21,363 nucleotides of DNA from JBEIVB01 sp040374085. GTDB lineage: Bacteria > Bacteroidota > Bacteroidia > UBA4408. Position 1 is the stretch's first letter; every line of letters begins with the position of its first letter. The stretch covers positions 1 through 21,363 of the forward strand of contig JBEIVB010000041.1 of the NCBI GenBank assembly GCA_040374085.1. The letters run 5' to 3'. Positions 6,776 to 13,183 of this stretch are shown piece after piece. The notes below the pieces were generated by a model that saw only the letters and a list, made by a program, of their open reading frames with translations, searched no databases and had not been told where the DNA came from. The translations under genes were made by a program, and so were the position numbers.

Positions 6776-8065
6776 CTTTTTTATTCCTTCTGTGGTTTGA
6801 GAACTAGGTCGCTCAATGGGATGACCCAAAGCACGATCCCAAATCAGGGAAGCCATTACGCCTAAGGCCCTAGAAACGCCAAACAATACCGTATAAAAAT
6901 CGTGCTCTTTCATGCCGTAATGCATGAGCAGAGCTCCGGAGTGCGCATCTACGTTTGGCCACGGGTTTTTAATTTTACCGAGGGATTCCAAAATTGGGGG
7001 CACCACTTCGTACACCATCTGAACCGTTTCGCACAGGTCGTCGTGCTTGATGTAGCGGCGGTAAAACTCCTGCTGAGCAGAGAAGCGTGGGTCTGTTTTG
7101 CGCAGCACAGCGTGGCCATAGCCCGGAACCACTTTTCCTTCGGCTAGTGTGCGCTTCACATATTCAGAAATTTGCTCTTTGGTAGGAAGGGTGGTGTTCA
7201 ACTCACTCAGCATGGTCAACAACCAAGAAACAACCTCTTGGTTGGCCAATCCATGCAACGGCCCGGCAAGTCCGTTAAGACCAGCTGCAAAGGAGAGATA
7301 GGGGTCGCTCAAAGCAGAACCCACCAAGTGCGTGGCGTGTGCAGAAACGTTTCCTCCTTCGTGATCGGCATGAATGGTGAGATACAAACGCATCAAACGT
7401 TTCATATCAAACTCCTCATAACCCAACATGTGTGCGAAGTTCGCTGCCCAATCGAGTTTTGGATCGGGCTCTATATGTACTTCATTGTAATATGTACGGC
7501 GGTAAATGTAGGCTGCAACTCGGGGAAGACGCGCAATCATGTTCATCGCATCCTCGTAACAATAATCCCAGTAATCTTTCTTGGAAATTCCTTTGCGGTA
7601 AGCAGCGGCAAAGAGCGACTCGGTTTGCATGGCCATCACGGCAATGCTGAACTGGGTCATGGGATGGGTGCTTTTAGGCAAACGGTCGAGCACATCGAAC
7701 ACGTGCTTGGGCACTACACAGCGCCTGGCCCAATTGTTGGATACATTGTGAACGTCATCGTAATCGGGCATCTCGCCTACCAACATCAAGTAGAAAATGC
7801 CTTCAGGTAGAGGCTCGGTTCCGCCCGGCGCTTTGGGCAGTTTTTCGCGCAGTTCCGGAATGGAATAGCCACGGAAACGGATGCCCTCTTGAGGGTCGAG
7901 TTTAGAGGTTTCGGTAATCATGCCCACCATGCCTTTCATGCCTTGGTATACATCGGCTACGGAGTATTCACCCAGCTTGGTAGAGCCATGGGCTTTCAAC
8001 ATTTCTTTAATCTCTAAGGCCATTGGTTTGGCCTTGGCAATGAATTTTTCTTTTAAGGTGTCCAT
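6758..8065 (-). CDS. gltA: Citrate synthase, eukaryote/mitochondrial-like type
   Basis: Citrate synthase (435 aa) condenses oxaloacetate and acetyl-CoA into citrate at the entry of the TCA cycle. Catalytic residues match the pig heart enzyme: His271 in GPLHGLANQE, His318 in GYGHAVLRKTDPR and Asp373 in NVDAHSG, plus HADHEGGN (232-239) and the Arg399 region FGVSRALG. The sequence follows the mitochondrial enzyme closely along its length (for example LDPQEGIRFRGYSIPE, the SDPYLSFAA region and NPWPNVDAHSG). It lacks the N-terminal beta-domain of the hexameric, NADH-sensitive Gram-negative type. No targeting peptide is present; the start at 8065 gives a short helical N terminus. It is 29 nt downstream of eno with no separate promoter seen, so the two are probably co-transcribed. 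The last codons form half of the terminator stem. Confidence 0.96.
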   Translation of the reverse strand: MDTLKEKFIAKAKPMALEIKEMLKAHGSTKLGEYSVADVYQGMKGMVGMITETSKLDPQEGIRFRGYSIPELREKLPKAPGGTEPLPEGIFYLMLVGEMPDYDDVHNVSNNWARRCVVPKHVFDVLDRLPKSTHPMTQFSIAVMAMQTESLFAAAYRKGISKKDYWDYCYEDAMNMIARLPRVAAYIYRRTYYNEVHIEPDPKLDWAANFAHMLGYEEFDMKRLMRLYLTIHADHEGGNVSAHATHLVGSALSDPYLSFAAGLNGLAGPLHGLANQEVVSWLLTMLSELNTTLPTKEQISEYVKRTLAEGKVVPGYGHAVLRKTDPRFSAQQEFYRRYIKHDDLCETVQMVYEVVPPILESLGKIKNPWPNVDAHSGALLMHYGMKEHDFYTVLFGVSRALGVMASLIWDRALGHPIERPSSQTTEGIKKKLGLS

Positions 8066-8094
8066 GTGTGGGTGTAAATCGGTGTACGAAACAA

Positions 8095-9381
8095 TTAGAT
8101 GTAGCGAAAGGTTTTGCCCGGATAATGAGCCTGTTCTCCTAATTCCTCCTCTATGCGTAGGAGCTGGTTGTATTTGGCCATGCGATCGGAGCGAGATGCC
8201 GACCCGGTTTTTATTTGTCCGGTGTTGAGTGCAACGGCAAGATCGGCGATGGTGCTGTCTTCTGTTTCTCCGCTGCGGTGGCTCATTACAGCTGTATAGC
8301 GGTTGGCTGTGGCTAGGGCAACGGCATCAAGGGTTTCGGTTAGGCTGCCGATTTGGTTCACCTTCACCAAGATCGAGTTGGCGATGCCTTGGTCAATGCC
8401 CGATTTGAGTCGGGTAACGTTGGTAACGAATAAATCATCGCCCACCAACTGCACTTTGTTTCCGATGGCATCGGTAGCCATTTTCCAGCCCTTCCAATCG
8501 TCCTCTGCAAGTCCATCTTCAATGGAGGCAATGGGATATTGGTTGCACCAGTTGGCCCAGTACTGAACCATTTCTTCGCTGGTGAGTTTTTCGCCGGTTG
8601 ATTTTTTAAAGTGGTACACGCCTTCTTCTGCAACATAAAATTCGCTGGAGGCGGCATCCATCGCAATCCAAATGTCTTCGCCGGCACGGTACCCTGCGCC
8701 TTCAATGGCTTGTAGAACGGTTTCAATGGCTTCTACGTTGGATTTGATGTTGGGGGCAAAGCCGCCTTCATCGCCCACGTTGGTGCTGTACCCCTTGCTT
8801 TTCAGCACCTTTTTTAAATGATGAAACACCTCGGTGCCCATACGAAGGGCATCGGAAAAGGAAGATGCGCCAAAGGGCATGATCATAAACTCCTGAAAAT
8901 CAATGCTGTTATCGGCATGTGAACCGCCGTTCAGGATGTTCATCATGGGCACCGGCAGGGTGTGGGCGTTTGCACCGCCTACATAACGGTAAAGAGATAG
9001 CCCAGACTCCAATGCTGCGGCCCGCGCGGTTGCCAGTGAAACACCGAGAATTGCGTTGGCACCCAAGCGGGCTTTGTTGGGTGTGCCATCGGCCTCCAAC
9101 ATAGCGGCATCGATGCGGCGCTGATCGTGCACCGGAAGCCCGGTAAGGGCTGGCACCAGCACTTCATGCACGTTGTGCACCGCCTTTAAAACCCCTTTGC
9201 CCAAGTAAACCTCAGCATCGCCATCGCGCAACTCTACTGCTTCGTGGGTGCCCGTACTGGCCCCGCTTGGAACGGCTGCACGGCCAACAAAGCCGTTGGT
9301 TGTAACAACGTCTACTTCTACGGTCGGGTTCCCCCTCGAATCAAGAATCTGGCGGGCCTTAATGGCTTTTATGGTGCTCAT
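8095..9381 (-). CDS. eno: Enolase (phosphopyruvate hydratase)
   Basis: Enolase (428 aa, normal bacterial length) interconverts 2-phosphoglycerate and phosphoenolpyruvate in glycolysis and gluconeogenesis. Catalytic and metal residues are all visible: His155 in GGSHADN, Glu164 in DFQEFMIMP, Glu205 in GDEGGFAPN, Mg ligands Asp242, Glu288 and Asp315, and Lys340 and Lys391. The family signature ILVKVNQIGSLTET is at 337-350, followed by MSHRSGETED (366-375). The ATG at 9381 is preceded by a well-spaced promoter. Citrate synthase follows 29 nt downstream, giving a compact central-carbon pair. tsaE lies 95 nt upstream on the same strand. Nothing unusual is seen in the protein. Confidence 0.98.
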   Translation of the reverse strand: MSTIKAIKARQILDSRGNPTVEVDVVTTNGFVGRAAVPSGASTGTHEAVELRDGDAEVYLGKGVLKAVHNVHEVLVPALTGLPVHDQRRIDAAMLEADGTPNKARLGANAILGVSLATARAAALESGLSLYRYVGGANAHTLPVPMMNILNGGSHADNSIDFQEFMIMPFGASSFSDALRMGTEVFHHLKKVLKSKGYSTNVGDEGGFAPNIKSNVEAIETVLQAIEGAGYRAGEDIWIAMDAASSEFYVAEEGVYHFKKSTGEKLTSEEMVQYWANWCNQYPIASIEDGLAEDDWKGWKMATDAIGNKVQLVGDDLFVTNVTRLKSGIDQGIANSILVKVNQIGSLTETLDAVALATANRYTAVMSHRSGETEDSTIADLAVALNTGQIKTGSASRSDRMAKYNQLLRIEEELGEQAHYPGKTFRYI

Positions 9382-9409
9382 GGATGGAAAAAAAGCAAGG
9401 AATTCCCTG

Positions 9410-9440
9410 CGAAGGTACGCGATTCGGGAGATTCTGCAAA
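9410..9440 (-). promoter_or_regulatory. Predicted Bacteroidota promoter of eno (and gltA)
   Basis: On the minus strand, TTTG (plus 9437-9440) is followed by a 19-nt spacer and TACCTTCG (plus 9410-9417), one mismatch from TAnnTTTG. The expected transcription start is about 20 nt upstream of the eno ATG at 9381. It lies in the 95-nt gap after tsaE, so eno need not depend on the porX-tsaE transcript. Confidence 0.65.
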
Positions 9441-9476
9441 CTCAGAATACAGGTTGATGGAGCGCGGTTTAAAGAA

Positions 9477-9893
9477 TTAATTAAAAGTTATAACGTGCGA
9501 CGTTTCTGTCCGCTCCAGATGCAGCTCAAAAGGAGGGTCTGATAAAAAAGACATTGCCAAATCGGGCCATTCAATCCAACAATAATCGCCGCTGATTAGG
9601 CATTCTTCGAGCCCGGCATCCCAAAAGGCCTCCGGTGTCTCGAGACGGTAGAGGTCGAGGTGGTGAATGAGGCTTCCGTTTGGCAGCTGGTATTGGTTGG
9701 CAAGGGAAAAGGTGGGAGAAGTTGGATGGTCCAATGCCCCCAATTCTTTGCAAAGTGCCGTTACCAGAGTTGTTTTTCCGCTGCCCATTTCTCCTCTCAA
9801 AAGCCATACGTTGCGGTTTCCGGCTGCTTTGAGCAAGGTGCGCGCTGCTTCGGTAAGCCCCTCCCAATCGCCTTGTTTTACCTCAAGTTTCAT
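9477..9893 (-). CDS. tsaE: tRNA threonylcarbamoyladenosine biosynthesis ATPase TsaE
   Basis: TsaE (138 aa from the ATG at 9893) is the small P-loop ATPase that works with TsaB and TsaD to make t6A at position 37 of ANN-decoding tRNAs in the cytoplasm. Motifs: Walker A GEMGSGKTT (34-42), the PTSPTFSLANQY segment (58-69), HHLDLYRL with metal-binding Asp80 (77-84), and the conserved IEWPD (107-111). A GTG at 9896 is one codon upstream. The ATG at 9893 shares its A with the TGA stop of porX (TGATG), so coupled translation is likely. The family pairing of porX with tsaE is familiar from other Bacteroidota, so this is probably ancestral synteny. Two TAA-like triplets close the gene. Confidence 0.95.
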   Translation of the reverse strand: MKLEVKQGDWEGLTEAARTLLKAAGNRNVWLLRGEMGSGKTTLVTALCKELGALDHPTSPTFSLANQYQLPNGSLIHHLDLYRLETPEAFWDAGLEECLISGDYCWIEWPDLAMSFLSDPPFELHLERTETSHVITFN

Positions 9894-11452
9894 CACGACT
9901 GAGCCTTTGGGCTGAGCACCACAAAAGGAATCATAACCTCTTCCATAGAAATGCCCCCATGCTGAAAGGTGTTGCGGTAGTAATTCACGTAGTGGTTGTA
10001 GTTGTTTGGATAGGCAAAGAAGCGGTCTTCTTTGGCAAAGATGTAGCAGGAGCTAACGTGCTGCTTAGGCAGGAAGGCATCGGTGGGATTGCGGATTTCG
10101 AATACATCTTTTTTGTTGTAGTCGAGGTTCTTGCCCGTTTTGTATCTCAGGTTGGTGTTGGTGTTGCGGTCGCCCACCACTTTCGAGGGCTCGGTAACCC
10201 GTACGGTTCCATGATCGGTGGTGATGACCAAACGGATGGGTTTTTCGGCCAAGGTGCGCAGAATTTCAGCCAGAGGAGAGTGTTCAAACCAGCTTCGGGT
10301 TATGCTTCGGTAGGCTGACTCGTCCTCGGCCAGCTCCCGAATGATTTCCATTTCGGTACGGGCGTGGGAAAGCATGTCAACGAAATTATATACGATAACA
10401 TTAAGCTTGTTCCCTTGCAGGTTCGACAGGTTCTCGGCCAACTTTTTCCCGGCGTTCACCTGTGTTATCTTGTTGTAGCTGGTTTTTACGGTTTTTCCCT
10501 GTCGCTTAAGCTGTTCGAGCAGCAAGGCTTCCTCGTGCAGATTTTTCCCTCCTTCCTCCTCGTCGTTTACCCACAGATTTGGAAAGCGCTTTTCTATCTC
10601 AGAAGGCATTAACCCGGCAAACATGGCGTTGCGGGCATATTGTGTGGCGGTAGGCAAAATGGAAAAGTACAGATCGTCTTTGTCCGTTTTGTACCATTCA
10701 TTGATCATAGGTTGTATAATTTTCCATTGATCGTATCGGAGGTTGTCGATCACAACCCAATATACCGGAAGGCCCTCGTCAAGCAAAGGCATGATGCGGT
10801 TTTTAAATAGGGTGTGGGAAAGGGTAGGGGTGTCGGAATTGGCTCCGCGCAGCCAGCTCAAATATTGATGCTCTACAAAACGCGAGAATTGAAGATTGGC
10901 CTCGGCTTTCTGGGTGATGAGGATGTCGAACATGCTCGAGTCGTTGGATCGCTCCAACTCCAGTTCCCAATACACCAGCTTGCGGTATACGTCCATCCAG
11001 CCTTCGGTGGTGAGGCGATCTCCGAGGGTCATGCCTATTTTCCGAAACTCCTGCTGGTAGTTGGTGGTGGTTTTTTCGCTGATGAGGCGCTTGTTGTCTA
11101 GGTTTTTTTTGATGGAGAGCCAGATCTGTTTGGGGTTCACCGGTTTGATGAGGTAGTCGCTGATTTTGGAACCAATGGCATCGTCCATGATGTGCTCTTC
11201 TTCGCTCTTGGTAATCATGACCACCGGCAGATGCTCCTGCTGGGCTTTGATGCGGCTTAGCGTCTCCAACCCCGAAATGCCGGGCATATTTTCATCGAGC
11301 AGCACCAGGTCTACTTCATTGTCTTCCAGGGCTTTAAGGGCATCAACCCCGTTGGTGGCGGTGATGACCCGGTAGCCTTTTTCTTTCAAAAATAGGAGGT
11401 GGGCGTTCAGCAGATCCATCTCATCGTCTGCCCATAATATGGTTTGTTCCAT
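9893..11452 (-). CDS. porX: PorX: T9SS two-component response regulator with PglZ (alkaline phosphatase-like) effector domain
   Basis: PorX (519 aa) is the response regulator paired with sensor kinase PorY and, in Porphyromonas gingivalis, with ECF sigma factor SigP to control T9SS genes. The receiver domain (1-125) has acidic Asp9/Asp10, phosphoacceptor Asp53 in LLDENMPGISG, Thr81 and Lys103 in IKPVNP. A helical linker leads to the PglZ/alkaline-phosphatase-superfamily domain (about 155-515). Candidate metal ligands and nucleophile there are Asp236 in VVIDNLRYDQW, the Thr268/Thr270 region, Asp359, His363, Asp413-His414 in TTDHGT and His498 in QHGGISMEE. PorX has been reported to hydrolyse cyclic oligonucleotides or phosphodiesters. 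No porY is in the window, consistent with the pair being unlinked in many genomes. Four T9SS cargo genes lie nearby, which is suggestive but not proof of shared control. Confidence 0.95.
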   Translation of the reverse strand: MEQTILWADDEMDLLNAHLLFLKEKGYRVITATNGVDALKALEDNEVDLVLLDENMPGISGLETLSRIKAQQEHLPVVMITKSEEEHIMDDAIGSKISDYLIKPVNPKQIWLSIKKNLDNKRLISEKTTTNYQQEFRKIGMTLGDRLTTEGWMDVYRKLVYWELELERSNDSSMFDILITQKAEANLQFSRFVEHQYLSWLRGANSDTPTLSHTLFKNRIMPLLDEGLPVYWVVIDNLRYDQWKIIQPMINEWYKTDKDDLYFSILPTATQYARNAMFAGLMPSEIEKRFPNLWVNDEEEGGKNLHEEALLLEQLKRQGKTVKTSYNKITQVNAGKKLAENLSNLQGNKLNVIVYNFVDMLSHARTEMEIIRELAEDESAYRSITRSWFEHSPLAEILRTLAEKPIRLVITTDHGTVRVTEPSKVVGDRNTNTNLRYKTGKNLDYNKKDVFEIRNPTDAFLPKQHVSSCYIFAKEDRFFAYPNNYNHYVNYYRNTFQHGGISMEEVMIPFVVLSPKAQS

Positions 11453-11456
11453 GCCG

Positions 11457-11483
11457 TAAATTTAGCCTTAACGCAAGATGCAA
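11457..11483 (-). promoter_or_regulatory. Possible promoter of porX (weak match)
   Basis: On the minus strand a TTG (plus 11481-11483), a 16-nt spacer and TAAATTTA (plus 11457-11464) approximate the TTG/TAnnTTTG promoter, with A in place of the final G. The porX ATG starts only 4 nt after the box, so any message would be leaderless or nearly so. The spacer is short, so this is tentative. Confidence 0.35.
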
Positions 11484-11630
11484 CCTTTTCGCTTGCACGT
11501 TTTTCTGTAAACGGGTTAATAAAGGTTAAGCGGGCGTGGCTGAAAATCAAAGCCATTTCTCTAACTATCTGTAAATGTGAACGTAGCATACATTGTGAAT
11601 ATCTTCCCCCCACAGGACTTCACATTGATT

Positions 11631-11638
11631 TAACTTTG
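11631..11638 (+). promoter_or_regulatory. Possible -7 element of dnaB
   Basis: TAACTTTG is an exact TAnnTTTG match ending 4 nt before the dnaB ATG. No TTG lies 17-19 nt upstream (that stretch is C-rich), so the -33 half is missing. If real, the transcript would start at or beside the ATG. Confidence 0.4.
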
Positions 11639-11642
11639 AGGC

Positions 11643-13181
11643 ATGGAGCAAAGCAACAACCCAGCCGGTACCAATACTCGTCGTAAAGCCCGAAAAGTGG
11701 ATGTCTCTGCCGTATCGTCCGAATACGGAAAAGTGCCGCCACAAGCGGTTGACCTCGAAGAGGCGGTGTTGGGTGCCATGATGCTCGAGAAGAATGCGGT
11801 GAATCAGGTGATCGATGTGTTGAAGCCCGAGAGTTTCTACAAAGAAGCGCATCAGCACATTTATGAAGCGATGACCCAGCTTTTTGCGAATACCGAGCCC
11901 ATCGATTTGCTTACCGTTACCAATCAGCTGCGGAAGAACGGCAAGCTGGAGATTTCCGGCGGTGCTTATTTCATTACCTCGCTCACCAACCGTGTGGGAT
12001 CCGCAGCCAATGTGGAGTTCCACGCCCGCATTGTTTCCCAAAAGTACATCCAGCGCGAACTTATTCGCATTTCCAGCGAGACGTTGCGCGATTCTTATGA
12101 GGAGACCTCGGATGTGTTCGAGTTGCTCGACCAGGCCGAAAGCAACCTCTTCGCCATTGCTGAAAGCAACATTCGCAAGAATTACGATTCCATGGGCAGC
12201 CTCATTACCCAAGCCATTAAGCAGATTGAGGTTGCGCGCAACCAAACGGGTGGACTCAGCGGGGTTCCTTCCGGGTTCTCAGAGCTGGACCGCATCACCA
12301 GCGGTTGGCAGAAATCGGATTTGGTGGTTATTGCAGCTCGTCCGGGTATGGGTAAAACAGCGTTTGTGTTATCCCTTGCCCGCAATACGTCCGTAGATTT
12401 TAAAAAGCCTCTTGCCATCTTCAGTTTGGAGATGAGCTCGGTGCAGTTGGTGAATCGCCTCATCAGCGGAGAAACCGAACTCCCCGCAGAACGCTTGCGC
12501 AAAGGCGATCTTCAGGATCATGAATGGGCCCAGCTCAACGCCAAAATCAAGCGCCTCAGCGAAGCGCCTATTTTTATTGACGATACTCCTGCCCTCAACA
12601 TCTTTGAGTTGCGGGCTAAATGCAGGCGATTGAAAGCTCAGCACGACATTCAAATGGTCATCATCGATTACCTTCAGCTTATGACGGCCGGCGGCGATGG
12701 AAAGGGCAACCGAGAGCAGGAAATCAGCAACATTTCCCGATCGTTGAAAGGCATCGCCAAGGAGCTCGACATTCCAATCATCGCCCTCAGTCAGTTGAGC
12801 CGTGCTGTAGAAACAAGGGGCGGCAACAAGCGCCCTCAGCTCTCCGATTTACGTGAATCCGGCGCCATTGAACAAGATGCCGACATGGTATTGTTCATTT
12901 ACCGTCCGGAATATTACGGCATCACCGAAGACGAAAAAGGAAATTCTACCGCAGGCATCGCCGAGTTGATGATTGCCAAGCACAGGAACGGTTCCCTTTC
13001 AGATGTGCCCTTGCGTTTCATTGGGCATTTGGCCAAGTTCGAGGATTTGCCGCCGTTGGAAGAAGGCATGCGTTTCTCCGGCGGAGGATCGGGCATGCAC
13101 GATTTTCAAAATCCTCCAACCATCACTATGCCATCCCGACTAAACAATCTGCCTCCGGGCGATGGAGATGTACCTTTTTAA
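11643..13181 (+). CDS. dnaB: Replicative DNA helicase DnaB
   Basis: DnaB (512 aa) is the hexameric 5'-3' helicase that unwinds DNA at the replication fork. The N-terminal primase-interacting domain (about 31-175) opens with VPPQAVDLEEAVLGAMML. The RecA-like motor domain has Walker A ARPGMGKTA (232-240), SLEMS with catalytic Glu263, Walker B VIIDYLQLM (338-346), the sensor LSQLSRAVE (382-390) and the arginine-finger segment AKHRNG (445-450). A Gly/Pro-rich tail follows position 475. No intein interrupts the usual insertion site at the P-loop. The ATG at 11643 gives the usual roughly 30-residue basic lead before PPQ, and no other in-frame ATG comes before codon 46. It is divergent from porX and ends 2 nt from the oppositely oriented receptor gene. 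Confidence 0.97.
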   Translation: MEQSNNPAGTNTRRKARKVDVSAVSSEYGKVPPQAVDLEEAVLGAMMLEKNAVNQVIDVLKPESFYKEAHQHIYEAMTQLFANTEPIDLLTVTNQLRKNGKLEISGGAYFITSLTNRVGSAANVEFHARIVSQKYIQRELIRISSETLRDSYEETSDVFELLDQAESNLFAIAESNIRKNYDSMGSLITQAIKQIEVARNQTGGLSGVPSGFSELDRITSGWQKSDLVVIAARPGMGKTAFVLSLARNTSVDFKKPLAIFSLEMSSVQLVNRLISGETELPAERLRKGDLQDHEWAQLNAKIKRLSEAPIFIDDTPALNIFELRAKCRRLKAQHDIQMVIIDYLQLMTAGGDGKGNREQEISNISRSLKGIAKELDIPIIALSQLSRAVETRGGNKRPQLSDLRESGAIEQDADMVLFIYRPEYYGITEDEKGNSTAGIAELMIAKHRNGSLSDVPLRFIGHLAKFEDLPPLEEGMRFSGGGSGMHDFQNPPTITMPSRLNNLPPGDGDVPF

Positions 13182-13183
13182 GG

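Larger units (their letters stand above)
11453..11642. other. Divergent intergenic region porX / dnaB
   Basis: This 190-nt region is the largest gap in the window and must hold the start signals of both porX and dnaB. It is AT-rich in the middle and contains a short imperfect hairpin (TGGCT at 11537-11541, AGCCA at 11551-11555) without a U tract. No small ORF, RNA gene or operator was recognised beyond the two promoter-like boxes listed separately. Confidence 0.7.

Noticed and set aside
7172..7810. 212-aa plus-strand frame inside gltA
   Set aside because: It is antisense to conserved citrate synthase sequence including the catalytic His271; no independent evidence.
11537..11555. TGGCT/AGCCA hairpin as operator or small RNA
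   Set aside because: A 5-bp stem with a 9-nt loop is expected by chance in a 190-nt region.
11565..12245. 226-aa minus-strand frame opposite the start of dnaB
   Set aside because: The plus strand encodes the conserved DnaB N-terminal domain; the antisense product looks like a codon-bias artefact.
11643..13181. Possible intein or split in dnaB
   Set aside because: The P-loop and all helicase motifs are contiguous and the length (512 aa) is normal.
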